A stretch of DNA of 64,000 nt from Motiliproteus sp036960175 (lineage in GTDB: Bacteria > Pseudomonadota > Gammaproteobacteria > Pseudomonadales > Balneatricaceae). How positions within the stretch are numbered: the first letter of the stretch is position 1; each line of letters starts with the position of its first letter. Made by a program: the position numbers and the translations under genes. This document shows positions 35,068 to 43,809 of this stretch, in pieces. The notes under the pieces were generated by a model, which was given only the letters and a program-made list of their open reading frames with translations, was not told the origin of the DNA and searched no databases. The DNA is taken from positions 44,651 to 108,650 of the forward strand of contig JBALWH010000010.1 of assembly GCA_036960175.1 (NCBI GenBank). Reading direction: 5' to 3'.

Positions 35068-37644
35068 TTAGCTCAGTAGTTGTTTTAACCGGTAGATTTC
35101 TTCCAGCGCCTGGCGCGGCGTCATGTCGTCGGGATTAAGCTGATGCAGCTCGCGTTCGACCGGATGTGGCTGGGCGTTGAACATGTCGCCCTGTGAGGGT
35201 GACAGGTCAGTGCCGCTGCTGAGATGTTCGGTGGGTGTCTGCTCGAGGTGCATCAGCTTTTGCTTTGCCTGATTAATTACCGTGGCAGGAACCCCGGCAA
35301 GCTGCGCTACCTGAAGGCCATAGGATTGACTAGCGGGCCCTTCATGAACGCTATGCATGAATATTATGTGATCGTTGTGCTCAGTTGCAGTGAGGTGCAC
35401 ATTAGCAATACCGGCGTTATCGTCCGCCAGTGTCGTCAGTTCAAAATAGTGGGTGGCAAACAAGGTGAACGCTTGGGTATGGGACGCGAGATAGTTGGCG
35501 CAGGACCAGGCTAGCGACAAGCCGTCAAAGGTGCTTGTGCCCCGGCCCACCTCGTCCATCAACACTAGGCTTCTGGACGTGGCATTGTGCAGGATATTCG
35601 CGGTTTCAGTCATTTCCACCATAAAGGTAGAGCGGCCGCCAGCTAGGTCATCGGAGGAGCCCATGCGTGTGAATATGCGATCTACTAAGCCTATCTGGGC
35701 ACTGTCGGCAGGTACGTAACTGCCTATATGGGCCAGCAGTACAATCAGCGCAGTCTGGCGCATAAAAGTAGATTTTCCGCCCATATTCGGACCGGTAACA
35801 ATGAGCATGCGACGATCAGGGTTGATAGACAGATCGTTGGCGACAAAGGGTTCGTCTGATACTTGCTCTACCACTGAATGGCGGCCACCGGTAATTTCAA
35901 TACCTGTTTCATTACACAGCGTTGGGGCGCAATAATCTAGCTGCAACGCACGTTCTGCCAGGTTTTGCAGCACGTCCAGCTGAGCTACTGCCGTGCCGCA
36001 TTGTTGTAGCGGCGGTAATGATTCGGCGAGAGTTTCGACCAGTGCTTCGTACAGAGATTTTTCTCTGGCCAGAGCCCTGCTTTTAGCACTCAAGGCCTTG
36101 TCTTCGAACTCTTTTAATTCAGGGGTAATAAAACGCTCAGCATTTTTTAGGGTCTGACGTCGGATGTATTCGGCTGGGGCTTTTTCCGATTGCAATCGAC
36201 TGATCTCAATGTAATAGCCATGAACCCGGTTGAAGCCTACTTTTAGGGTGGCAATGCCGGTGCGTTCCCGTTCCCGTAGTTCTAACTGAATCAGATAATC
36301 ACCGGCATTTTCGCTAAGCGCCCTCAGTTCATCCAGCTCGCTATCATAGCCGGTAGCAATGACGCCGCCATCACGAATAACTACGGGAGGATTTTCGCTG
36401 ATTGCCTGTCTAAGTAACTGGTGGAGTTCAGGGAATTCGCTAATGGATTGGCTGAGTTGTTGTAGCAGCGGAGCTTCAATCTGGGCCAGTTGTTGCTGAA
36501 TATCGGGTAAGGCGCCCAAGGCGCGAGTTAGGCGCTCCAGATCTCGAGGGCGAGCGGACCTGAGCGCAACACGGGCAAGAATACGTTCGATATCACCAAT
36601 CTGCTTGAGGGCTGGAGTCAGGTTTTCATAGCGATAATCATTTAGCAGGCATTGGATCGAAAACTGCCGCTGGCGGATGGTTTCCAGATCTCGCAGAGGC
36701 CTATGTAACCAGCGTCGTAACAAACGTCCGCCCATCGGCGTGGCGGTGTGATCCAGAACTGATGCCAGAGTGTTATCCGTGCCCCCCATCAGGTTGCTGT
36801 CCAGCTCCAGGTTGCGACGGGTAGAGGCATCCAGAACGACACTATCATCACGGCGTTCGACGCTAATAGAGCGAATATGAGGAAGGGCTGTGCGTTGCGT
36901 GTCTTTGGCATACTGCAGCAGACAACCCGCTGCCCGCAGAGCAACCTGCAAATGTTCACAACCGAAACCGCGCAGGTCATGGCTGTTAAACTGCTGATTC
37001 AGCAGTCGCAGCGAGGTATCCAGTTCAAAGTTCCAGGGTGGCTGACGGCGCAGCCCCTGATAAGGCTGAAGGCTGTCATCAAGGCAGTCTTCTTCATTAT
37101 GAAGTAGCTCAGCGGGCTTAAGTCGTGCTAATTCGCTATGCAGAGACTCCTCGCCTTTAACCTCGGTAATATTAAAGCGCCCACAGCTGATATCCAGGCT
37201 GGCAATGCCGAAAATATCATTCTGGCAGGTAACGGCGACCAGTAAATTATCTCTCGTTGCATCCAATAGTGCTTCATCGGTAACGGTGCCAGGCGTGACC
37301 ACACGCATGACCTTGCGCTCAACCGGACCCTTGCTGGTGGCAGGGTCGCCAACCTGTTCGCAAATAGCAACCGAGCGCCCGGATTTTACTATTTTGGCGA
37401 TATATCCGTCTGCGGCATGATAAGGAATCCCCGCCATAGGAATAGGCATCCCGGCAGTTTGGCCGCGGCTGGTGAGTGAGATTTCCAGCAGCTCAGAGGC
37501 TTGTTTGGCGTCATCAAAGAACAGTTCGTAAAAATCACCCATGCGATAGAAAACCAGCTCATCAGGATGATCGGCTTTAATGCGAAAATATTGTTGCATC
37601 ATAGGGGTGTGCTGATTGCTCTGCTTCTTGTCGGCCCGTGCCAT
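35068..37644 (-). CDS. mutS: DNA mismatch repair protein MutS
   Basis: An 858-residue mismatch sensor. The N-terminal mismatch-binding motif (YRMGDFYELFFDDA, with the Phe-x-Glu contact) lies near residue 37; lever and clamp domains follow. The ABC-type ATPase domain holds the Walker A GPNMGGKST, DEVGRGTSTFDG and FATHYFEL motifs. It is followed by fdxA on the same strand. In Pseudomonas the other flank leads to cinA and recA; here the aryl polyene region intervenes. Confidence 0.98.
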   Translation of the reverse strand: MARADKKQSNQHTPMMQQYFRIKADHPDELVFYRMGDFYELFFDDAKQASELLEISLTSRGQTAGMPIPMAGIPYHAADGYIAKIVKSGRSVAICEQVGDPATSKGPVERKVMRVVTPGTVTDEALLDATRDNLLVAVTCQNDIFGIASLDISCGRFNITEVKGEESLHSELARLKPAELLHNEEDCLDDSLQPYQGLRRQPPWNFELDTSLRLLNQQFNSHDLRGFGCEHLQVALRAAGCLLQYAKDTQRTALPHIRSISVERRDDSVVLDASTRRNLELDSNLMGGTDNTLASVLDHTATPMGGRLLRRWLHRPLRDLETIRQRQFSIQCLLNDYRYENLTPALKQIGDIERILARVALRSARPRDLERLTRALGALPDIQQQLAQIEAPLLQQLSQSISEFPELHQLLRQAISENPPVVIRDGGVIATGYDSELDELRALSENAGDYLIQLELRERERTGIATLKVGFNRVHGYYIEISRLQSEKAPAEYIRRQTLKNAERFITPELKEFEDKALSAKSRALAREKSLYEALVETLAESLPPLQQCGTAVAQLDVLQNLAERALQLDYCAPTLCNETGIEITGGRHSVVEQVSDEPFVANDLSINPDRRMLIVTGPNMGGKSTFMRQTALIVLLAHIGSYVPADSAQIGLVDRIFTRMGSSDDLAGGRSTFMVEMTETANILHNATSRSLVLMDEVGRGTSTFDGLSLAWSCANYLASHTQAFTLFATHYFELTTLADDNAGIANVHLTATEHNDHIIFMHSVHEGPASQSYGLQVAQLAGVPATVINQAKQKLMHLEQTPTEHLSSGTDLSPSQGDMFNAQPHPVERELHQLNPDDMTPRQALEEIYRLKQLLS

Positions 37645-37883
37645 AGCTATCCTAACTACTAAGTTTTATAACGCTTAAAATGAGCTAGGGATTGTACGTC
37701 AATCAGGTAGGTTTTCGAAACCATTGAGGTTATTTTCAAGGCTGCTAGTGGCTAAAAGTGTTTTGATATTTGCTTGGTATCTGCTGGGCAGGAGTCAATC
37801 GACGAAGGGGGCTGGTTTAACGAGTTCTATTTTTGTTTGGAATAGTTGTTTTTCGCAAGGGTTAGATAGTCGACATGTTACTT

Positions 37884-38549
37884 CTATGGGAAATATTCAT
37901 ATTGTATTCCGTCGTATTTTTCTTTTGATACGATTGATAGATGGAATGTTCCTATTTCATCTTCGATGATGGTTGTTTTATTTCTTGCTATTAAAGCTGT
38001 TGTGTCTATGTCTTTCATATTGGTTGTGGACTGTTGGTTTTTTGGTAGCATCTTGAAATAAGCTTCTTTAATGCACCATAATTTGTAAAATAGTTCAGGG
38101 GTGTTTGTTTTTTCAAATATATTCATTTCCATTTCATTCATAAAATATTTAGATTTATCAATAAGGTTTGTGTTTTTTCTTATTTTTTCTAAATCTATGC
38201 CAATTGGCTTTGTTGATATAACAAAGCAGATCATGCCTCCGCTGTGAGTTAGGCTTATATATGTGTTTGAAGGGATGTTTCTAATATCTGGTAGATAATT
38301 GTCTATCTCTGTGAATACAAGTTTATTTGCATTCAAATTAAAATTTTTGCTGATAGCATGTCTCATAAGGGCTCTGCTTAATAAGAACTCTTGCCGTTTA
38401 TTAATGTTTTTTCTACATTCAAGCTGATCCTTTTCTGATGGGCTTAGCATTGACTCTGTAATGCGATCTAACTCGTTATTTTGGTTGTCTTTCTTAGCTA
38501 CCCATACAGTGATCTTTCTTGAATTTGAGGAGGGTGCGCCAGTAGTCAC
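37884..38549 (-). CDS. 4'-phosphopantetheinyl transferase (Sfp/AcpT superfamily)
   Basis: A 221-residue enzyme carrying the family motifs ISLTHSGG (about residues 98-105), GIDLEKIR (Mg ligands Asp119 and Glu121) and WCIKEAYFK (Lys161, Glu162). It should attach the 4'-phosphopantetheine arm of CoA to the Ser of the two acyl carrier proteins encoded on the other strand nearby. It is strikingly AT-rich and full of Lys, Asn and Ile codons compared with mutS, hinting at acquisition from elsewhere. It is divergent from the polyene operon. Confidence 0.9.
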   Translation of the reverse strand: MTTGAPSSNSRKITVWVAKKDNQNNELDRITESMLSPSEKDQLECRKNINKRQEFLLSRALMRHAISKNFNLNANKLVFTEIDNYLPDIRNIPSNTYISLTHSGGMICFVISTKPIGIDLEKIRKNTNLIDKSKYFMNEMEMNIFEKTNTPELFYKLWCIKEAYFKMLPKNQQSTTNMKDIDTTALIARNKTTIIEDEIGTFHLSIVSKEKYDGIQYEYFP

Positions 38550-38804
38550 TGTTATATATCCAAGGATGTTTGTTTAATTGAGTGTAGGGGGTGATTGGGT
38601 TGATGATATTGTACAGGTGTTTTTGATACTAGAAATATTTTAGGGTGGTCTCAGCAAAGGAGCAATCTCTTGCATCGCATCGGCTGAAGAGTAAAATCTG
38701 CTGCACATTGGCACATTGGCACATTGGCACATAGGGAATGGTTGTGGTCCAGCGAAATTATCCTGCTGTACTGCAAGCTAATTACAGAACAGGGGGGTGT
38801 TTAG
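38550..38804. promoter_or_regulatory. Divergent intergenic region upstream of the aryl polyene operon
   Basis: About 255 bases between the divergent transferase gene and the first + strand polyene gene. It must hold the promoters for both. It is AT-rich in the first 90 bases and contains the tandem 8-base repeat at 38703-38734. No convincing -35/-10 pair or regulator site was picked with confidence, and no regulator gene lies in the cluster. Confidence 0.5.
38703..38734. repeat. Four-copy 8-base tandem repeat
   Basis: The unit GCACATTG occurs three times exactly (38703-38726), followed by a fourth copy with two changes (GCACATAG). It lies about 70 bases upstream of the first polyene gene. 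The unit is not a multiple of three and is non-coding. Confidence 0.95.
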
Positions 38805-39533
38805 GTGGTTGATTTTAGGCTTGAGTCTTGGGCTGCAATAGCTCCAGGGCTGGAATCTCGTCAAGCTTGGCTAGATTGGCTACAACACCCAGAAATTCGG
38901 CACACAGCACTCGGCAAAGGGGCACTAAAGCAGATACCTCCAATGATTCGGAGACGATTCAGTGCCTTGGGGAAGGTTGCTGTGAGTGCGGCGCTCCCCA
39001 TTTTGAGTAATTGCCAATCGATTCCGAGCGTATTTGCCTCTCGTCATGGAGATGCAGCGTTAACTCTTTCATTGCTGAATGATATTGCCAAAGATGAGCC
39101 GATGTCCCCCACGGGGTTCAGTTTAGCGGTACATAATGCAGTCAGCGGACTATTTTCAATAGCTCGCAAAGACTTTAGTGAGATAACATCAATCGCGGCT
39201 ATGGAAGGCCTAGTATTGCAAGCGTTATTGGAAGCAGTTGCGCAACTACAAGACCGGGAGCGGATCTTGTGTGTTATCTATGACGTTCCTCTGCCTGAGT
39301 TTTATGATTGTGATAGTGACCCCTTCCCTTATGCTATTGCATTAGTGATTAGCCATACCGAGGGTCTGCCTTTTACGCTGGAGCAAGATTGTTCTGCGGA
39401 TGAAGGCTCGCTGCTCCCTGCTCCTTTTGATACAGAGCCGTTGCAATTTATTGGCTTATTAGCCGGTTGTTATTCCGAGCTCAATACGAAACTTAATGGA
39501 GTTTCATGGCGAATCAAGAGAGTTGGTCAGTGA
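38805..39533 (+). CDS. apeC: Beta-ketoacyl synthase-like chain-length factor (ApeC type)
   Basis: A 242-residue protein matching the short ketosynthase N-terminal-domain family of aryl polyene clusters. The region SLAVHNAVSGLFSIARKDF aligns by eye with the KS core, but the usual active-site Cys is replaced (SIAAMEG), so it should be non-catalytic. In studied clusters ApeC pairs with the ketosynthase ApeO as its chain-length-factor-like partner. The start is a GTG at 38805 with a GGGGGG site upstream. The next gene starts 28 bases inside its end. Confidence 0.8.
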   Translation: MVDFRLESWAAIAPGLESRQAWLDWLQHPEIRHTALGKGALKQIPPMIRRRFSALGKVAVSAALPILSNCQSIPSVFASRHGDAALTLSLLNDIAKDEPMSPTGFSLAVHNAVSGLFSIARKDFSEITSIAAMEGLVLQALLEAVAQLQDRERILCVIYDVPLPEFYDCDSDPFPYAIALVISHTEGLPFTLEQDCSADEGSLLPAPFDTEPLQFIGLLAGCYSELNTKLNGVSWRIKRVGQ

Positions 39534-40294
39534 TATGGCTGACAAGAATTGACCAGGGTTGGAGGTTGTTTGGGACGGCGGTCAGTTTTGCAATTTTCGG
39601 TCTAGGCGGGGTTTTGTTGCCTGTTGTAGTTATACCGGTCATCTGCCTGTTACCCGGCGGTAAGTCTTGTCGGGAACGGCGGACTCAGAAGGTCATACAT
39701 TATGCGTTTCGCATGTATATAGGAATGATGAAAGGATTAGGTGTCCTCACTTATCAGATTTGCAATAAGGAAAAGCTCGAAGGTGCTCAGCTGATCTTAG
39801 CAAATCATCCTTCGCTAATAGACGTTGTTTTTTTAATCGCTATGGTTCCGAATGCTAATTGCATTATTAAAGGAAAACTTGTACATAATTTCTTTATGAG
39901 AGGGCCTGTAAGAGCTGCTGGTTATATTATTAATGATGGTACGACGGATGTAATATCTGAAGCGGTAAAGGCTTTTGAGAAAGGTCATGCATTGATTATT
40001 TTTCCAGAAGGGACGCGAACGGATCCGTTGCAACCCTTGCAATTAAAAAGGGGGGCGGCGAATGTAGCCATTCGAACAGAGGCTACAATCACTCCGGTAT
40101 TAATTGAATGTGATCCAACTACTTTAACGAAGAGTGATCGTTGGTATCATGTGCCAAAAAAACGTGTTCGTGTTTTGATAAATGTAAAAGATAGAATAGT
40201 GATAAATAGTTATTGGGATAATATGAGTCCATCAAAAGGTGCTCGTAGATTGACGAGTGATTTACAAAATTATTTTAATAAGGAGCTCGAGTAG
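39506..40294 (+). CDS. apeD: PlsC-type 1-acyl-glycerol-phosphate acyltransferase
   Basis: A 262-residue membrane-associated acyltransferase. A hydrophobic N-terminal segment (about residues 22-50) is followed by the catalytic NHPSLIDV motif (His/Asp) near residue 97 and the FPEGTR phosphate-binding motif near residue 167. It probably builds the lipid part of the polyene product or transfers an acyl chain onto a glycerol- or sugar-like anchor. It overlaps the upstream gene by 28 bases, so translation is coupled. The symbol is assigned from cluster order. Confidence 0.82.
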   Translation: MANQESWSVIWLTRIDQGWRLFGTAVSFAIFGLGGVLLPVVVIPVICLLPGGKSCRERRTQKVIHYAFRMYIGMMKGLGVLTYQICNKEKLEGAQLILANHPSLIDVVFLIAMVPNANCIIKGKLVHNFFMRGPVRAAGYIINDGTTDVISEAVKAFEKGHALIIFPEGTRTDPLQPLQLKRGAANVAIRTEATITPVLIECDPTTLTKSDRWYHVPKKRVRVLINVKDRIVINSYWDNMSPSKGARRLTSDLQNYFNKELE

Positions 40295-40295
40295 T

Positions 40296-40565
40296 ATGAG
40301 TAACCTGCATGTTGAACTTAAAAAGATGATAATTGAATCCTTGGATCTTGAAGATATAGAGGTGGATGAAATTATTGATGATGAGCCTCTTTTTGTCGAA
40401 GGCCTTGGTCTTGATTCTATTGATGCGCTAGAGATTGGTTTGGCATTACAGAAAAAATATGGAATCAAACTTAAGTCTGATTCAGATGAGACTAGAAAAT
40501 ATTTTTCAAGTGTCAACGCACTGGTTGAGCTTGTTGAATCTCACCGCACAGAGAAAGAGTCATAA
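40296..40565 (+). CDS. apeE: Acyl carrier protein 1
   Basis: An 89-residue acidic carrier with the phosphopantetheine Ser41 in GLGLDSIDALEIG. ATG 40296 (after AAGGAG) gives a standard ACP length; an upstream frame from 40257 is rejected. It starts one base after the preceding stop. It carries the growing aryl polyene or its starter as a thioester after activation by the nearby transferase. Confidence 0.9.
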   Translation: MSNLHVELKKMIIESLDLEDIEVDEIIDDEPLFVEGLGLDSIDALEIGLALQKKYGIKLKSDSDETRKYFSSVNALVELVESHRTEKES

Positions 40566-40817
40566 ATGAATACGCAGGAAGAAATCTATCTTAAAGTCGT
40601 GTCGATTCTGGAAGAACTGTTTGAAGTCGATAGAAAAGATGTCACCCCTGAGGCTCACCTGTATCAAGACTTGGATATAGACAGTATTGATGCTGTTGAT
40701 CTTGTTGTGGAGCTCAAAAAGCTGACGGGGAAAAAAATTCGCCCCGATGACTTCAAAGCTGTTCGTACGGTACAGGATGTTGTATTGGAAGTTCAGAAGT
40801 TGCTTGAAAACGGCTAA
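40566..40817 (+). CDS. apeF: Acyl carrier protein 2
   Basis: An 83-residue carrier, with Ser40 in LDIDSIDAVDLVVEL. It differs clearly from the first carrier, so the two probably have separate tasks (starter loading versus elongation or lipid assembly). Its start follows directly on the stop of the first (TAAATG) and its own stop overlaps the next gene by one base. Confidence 0.92.
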   Translation: MNTQEEIYLKVVSILEELFEVDRKDVTPEAHLYQDLDIDSIDAVDLVVELKKLTGKKIRPDDFKAVRTVQDVVLEVQKLLENG

Positions 40818-41359
40818 TGACGCAGTTTCTGAAAATCGCATTTGTTGTTTTGTCTGTCTGCTACCCGTTCATGGTCTACTGGGGGCTGCAGCATTATGAT
40901 GCCAAGATGCTGCTTCCTTTCTTGTTGATACTCCTTGGGCTGAGGTGGTGCTTCGGAAAGGGAGTATCTGAGCAGAAAGTTGTTGTGGCTATTGTCATTG
41001 GATTAATGCTTGTTGTGTTTTTTTGGGGCGGGCAGTTGGGTCTTAAATTGTATCCGGTATTGGTTAACGCTAGCTTTCTGTTCTTGTTTGTTAGCAGCTT
41101 GGTTTACCCCCCTTCCATTGTGGAGCGATTGGCGAGGCTGCGGTCGCCAGAAATGTCGCAAGACGCCGTTTCATACACCGAGAAAGTGACGCGGATATGG
41201 AGTCTGTTCTTTTTACTCAACGGTTCTATTGCGGCATCAACAGCCATTTGGGCTACAGACGAACAATGGATGCTCTATAACGGTTTTATTGCATATCTGC
41301 TAATGGGCACTTTGGCGGGTGGAGAATGGATCGTGCGTCAGCGGTTAATGCGGAGGTGA
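40817..41359 (+). CDS. apeG: Polytopic membrane protein of the aryl polyene cluster (COG4648-like)
   Basis: A 180-residue protein with about five hydrophobic segments and a conserved-looking SYTEKVTRIWSLFFLLNGSIAA motif (split: SYTEKVTRIW, then LLNGSIAA). Proteins of this kind are a constant part of aryl polyene clusters, but their job is unknown; an inner-membrane scaffold for the soluble synthase is possible. The start overlaps the second carrier stop by one base and the stop lies one base before the ligase gene. Confidence 0.75.
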   Translation: MTQFLKIAFVVLSVCYPFMVYWGLQHYDAKMLLPFLLILLGLRWCFGKGVSEQKVVVAIVIGLMLVVFFWGGQLGLKLYPVLVNASFLFLFVSSLVYPPSIVERLARLRSPEMSQDAVSYTEKVTRIWSLFFLLNGSIAASTAIWATDEQWMLYNGFIAYLLMGTLAGGEWIVRQRLMRR

Positions 41360-41360
41360 G

Positions 41361-43061
41361 ATGAAGGATATACTCCCACTATCCCATTGGTTGAGTCATT
41401 CTCCAGAACGGGCCGTTGCAGTAGACAAGGGCTTAGAAGTGACAACGGCAGCATTCCTTGATCGTGTGCAATGTTGGGTGGAGTTGCTCGCCGAACATCG
41501 AGGAACGCGCTGGGCGGTATTTCATGATGATGCGCTTGAATTTTTGGCGATTGTTAGTGCCTTGTGGCAATTACAACGCACCGCATGTGTGCCTGGGGAT
41601 AATTGTTCCGGTACCGTGGAGAGGTTGGCGGATCATGTAGACGGCTTTGTCGGCCAGTTTGCCGTTACCGGTGTGGTGACTGAACATCAGCTTCGACCGT
41701 CATCGACGCCATCACAGAGGTCTATTTTAGCGCCAGAACTTGTGGCCTTAGAAATTTACTCATCGGGTTCTACTGGGGAGCCAAAACCAATATCTAAAAC
41801 GGTTGCGCAATTACAGCATGAAGTGGAGATGTTGGAGTTATTGTGGCCTACCAATCCTGATGTTGTTGTTCTTGCAACAGTTTCGCATCAGCACCTCTAT
41901 GGCATGATGTTTCGATTATTCTGGCCGTTTAGTGCCGGACGACCGTTTGAACGAAAGTTATGTGAATATACCGAAGATATAGGTTACAAGGCCGAAAATT
42001 ATAAGGCATTCACGTTAATCTCAAGCCCTTCTCATTTATCTCGGATGAATTCCACCACCGCTTGGTCAGAAATATCTGACCGTTGCCGTTATGTGGTTTC
42101 TTCGGCGGCGCCGTTATTAAAAGAAGATAGCCTTTTCGTATTCCAGCTTCTGGATGCTCCTGTTAGAGAAATTTACGGGAGCTCAGAAACAGGAGCTATT
42201 GCTTGGCGAGTTCAGCGCTCAGGTCCTGAAGAAGCACGTTGGTCAGCGCTGCCTAAGGTCTTTTTACACGCAACTCCAGAAGGTACTCTGAGTGTCGATT
42301 CGGCGAGTTTGGTTGGGGATGGGGCGATAGTTTTACCTGATCGTGTTGAGTTTAATGATAATGGCGATTTTTCTTTGCTAGGCCGGGTGGATCGTATTGT
42401 TAAAGTCGAAGGTAAGCGAGTATCGCTGGTGGCTATGGAGCAGATGTTGCTTGTAAGCGACCTGGTCAAACAAGCCAAAGTGTTGGTGCTTGAGCGTAAA
42501 CGAATAGAAACAGTCGTTGCACTTGTTCTGACCCAAAGTGGTATTTCTGCGGTAAAATTACGCGGACGCCGTGCAGTTATCAGCCTCCTTAAGGGCGGTT
42601 TGCGTGAACATTTTGAAAATGTAGTACTACCTAGAAGATGGCGCTTTGTTGAACAGATGCCGTATAACCAACAGGGTAAATTACCTATGGCTGCGCTACA
42701 GACATTATTTGATAAAGATCCGGTGAAATGGCCAACAATTCTTGACGAGAAACACCTCGAGCAAGAAGTGATCTTGCTATGCCAGATACCTGCTGATTTG
42801 GTTTACTTTGACGGACATTTTAGCGATAACCCGATACTTCCAGGAATTGTTCAGGTGCACTGGGCAGAAGCTTTTGGGCGCCGTATGTTGGCCGTAGAAG
42901 GGCGATTTGATCGCCTCGAAGTAGTGAAATTTCAGAAGGTTATTCTTCCTGAAGGAAGAGTAACCCTGTCCTTGAACTATGACGAAGGTAACGGAAAGCT
43001 GTTATTTAAATATGAATCAGAAAAGGGGGTGCACTCCAGTGGCCGAATCTGCTTTATCTGA
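41361..43061 (+). CDS. Aryl-acid:ACP ligase fused to a hot-dog dehydratase (ApeH-ApeI fusion)
   Basis: A 566-residue two-domain protein. Residues 1 to about 455 form an AMP-dependent acyl ligase: ATP loop SSGSTGEPK (134-142), YGSSETGAIAWR near 275, GRVDRIVKVEGKRVSL near 340. The last ~100 residues are a FabZ/FabA-like dehydratase with catalytic His486 in YFDGHFSDNPILPG. The ligase should load an aryl acid starter onto a carrier protein; the dehydratase removes water during each cycle. In the well-studied E. coli and Xenorhabdus clusters these are two genes (apeH, apeI). Confidence 0.85.
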   Translation: MKDILPLSHWLSHSPERAVAVDKGLEVTTAAFLDRVQCWVELLAEHRGTRWAVFHDDALEFLAIVSALWQLQRTACVPGDNCSGTVERLADHVDGFVGQFAVTGVVTEHQLRPSSTPSQRSILAPELVALEIYSSGSTGEPKPISKTVAQLQHEVEMLELLWPTNPDVVVLATVSHQHLYGMMFRLFWPFSAGRPFERKLCEYTEDIGYKAENYKAFTLISSPSHLSRMNSTTAWSEISDRCRYVVSSAAPLLKEDSLFVFQLLDAPVREIYGSSETGAIAWRVQRSGPEEARWSALPKVFLHATPEGTLSVDSASLVGDGAIVLPDRVEFNDNGDFSLLGRVDRIVKVEGKRVSLVAMEQMLLVSDLVKQAKVLVLERKRIETVVALVLTQSGISAVKLRGRRAVISLLKGGLREHFENVVLPRRWRFVEQMPYNQQGKLPMAALQTLFDKDPVKWPTILDEKHLEQEVILLCQIPADLVYFDGHFSDNPILPGIVQVHWAEAFGRRMLAVEGRFDRLEVVKFQKVILPEGRVTLSLNYDEGNGKLLFKYESEKGVHSSGRICFI

Positions 43062-43809
43062 CAGCATGAGATTTAGGCCTGCGGTATTGATTCCGGTCTT
43101 TGATCATCAAGATGCAATAATATCGACTCTCGAAGATCTACTTTATTACGATATTCCGGTGTTGTTGGTGGATGATGGCAGCAGTAACGAGTGTCGTGAT
43201 GTGCTTATTACGCTTAGTAACAAATACGCAGAGCAAGTGACGCTGGTGCGTTTGGATAAAAATGGTGGGAAAGGGGCTGCGGTGAAAGCGGGACTGCGGG
43301 CTTTATTGACCCGAGGCTACAGCCATGCCATCCAGATTGATGCGGACGGCCAGCACGATCTTTCTGATTTAATGACTTTTGTGGATACGGCAAAGAAACG
43401 TCCTGATGCCTTGGTTACGGGCTATCCAAAATACGATGCATCGGTGCCCAAGCTAAGATATTACAGTCGTTACCTCACACATATATGGGTTTGGATCAAT
43501 ACCCTTTCCTTTGACATTCGGGATGCTATGTGTGGTTTTCGGGTGTATCCATTGGCGAGCATATTGGATGTTCTGGAACGGAATCCATGCGGTAATCGTA
43601 TGGATTTTGATCCTGAAGTGATCGTTCGTTGGTCGTGGCATGGAGGCTCTGTGATTAACTTGCCTACCCAGGTTCAATATCCTATCGACGGTGTTTCTCA
43701 TTTCAATCTGTGGCTTGATAATATGCTGATATCTAAAATGCATACTCGCTTGTTTTTTGGAATGTTGATGCGGTTGCACAAAATTATCTGGCGGAAAATA
43801 AATGTCTAG
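43039..43809 (+). CDS. Family 2 glycosyltransferase
   Basis: A 256-residue GT-A enzyme: LIPVFDHQDAI, the nucleotide-binding LLVDDGSS (Asp45-Asp46), the metal-binding QIDADGQHD and a C-terminal amphipathic region. GTG 43039, preceded by GGGGG, was chosen; alternatives are an ATG at 43012 and one at 43066. It overlaps the ligase gene by 23 bases. It probably adds a sugar to the polyene lipid. In enterobacterial clusters a similar domain is fused to the acyltransferase that here is the next gene. Confidence 0.82.
   Translation: MAESALSDSMRFRPAVLIPVFDHQDAIISTLEDLLYYDIPVLLVDDGSSNECRDVLITLSNKYAEQVTLVRLDKNGGKGAAVKAGLRALLTRGYSHAIQIDADGQHDLSDLMTFVDTAKKRPDALVTGYPKYDASVPKLRYYSRYLTHIWVWINTLSFDIRDAMCGFRVYPLASILDVLERNPCGNRMDFDPEVIVRWSWHGGSVINLPTQVQYPIDGVSHFNLWLDNMLISKMHTRLFFGMLMRLHKIIWRKINV

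Noticed and set aside
37724..37969. 81-codon + strand frame between mutS and the phosphopantetheinyl transferase
   Set aside because: It overlaps the end of the transferase gene antisense, has no homology features and no convincing ribosome site.
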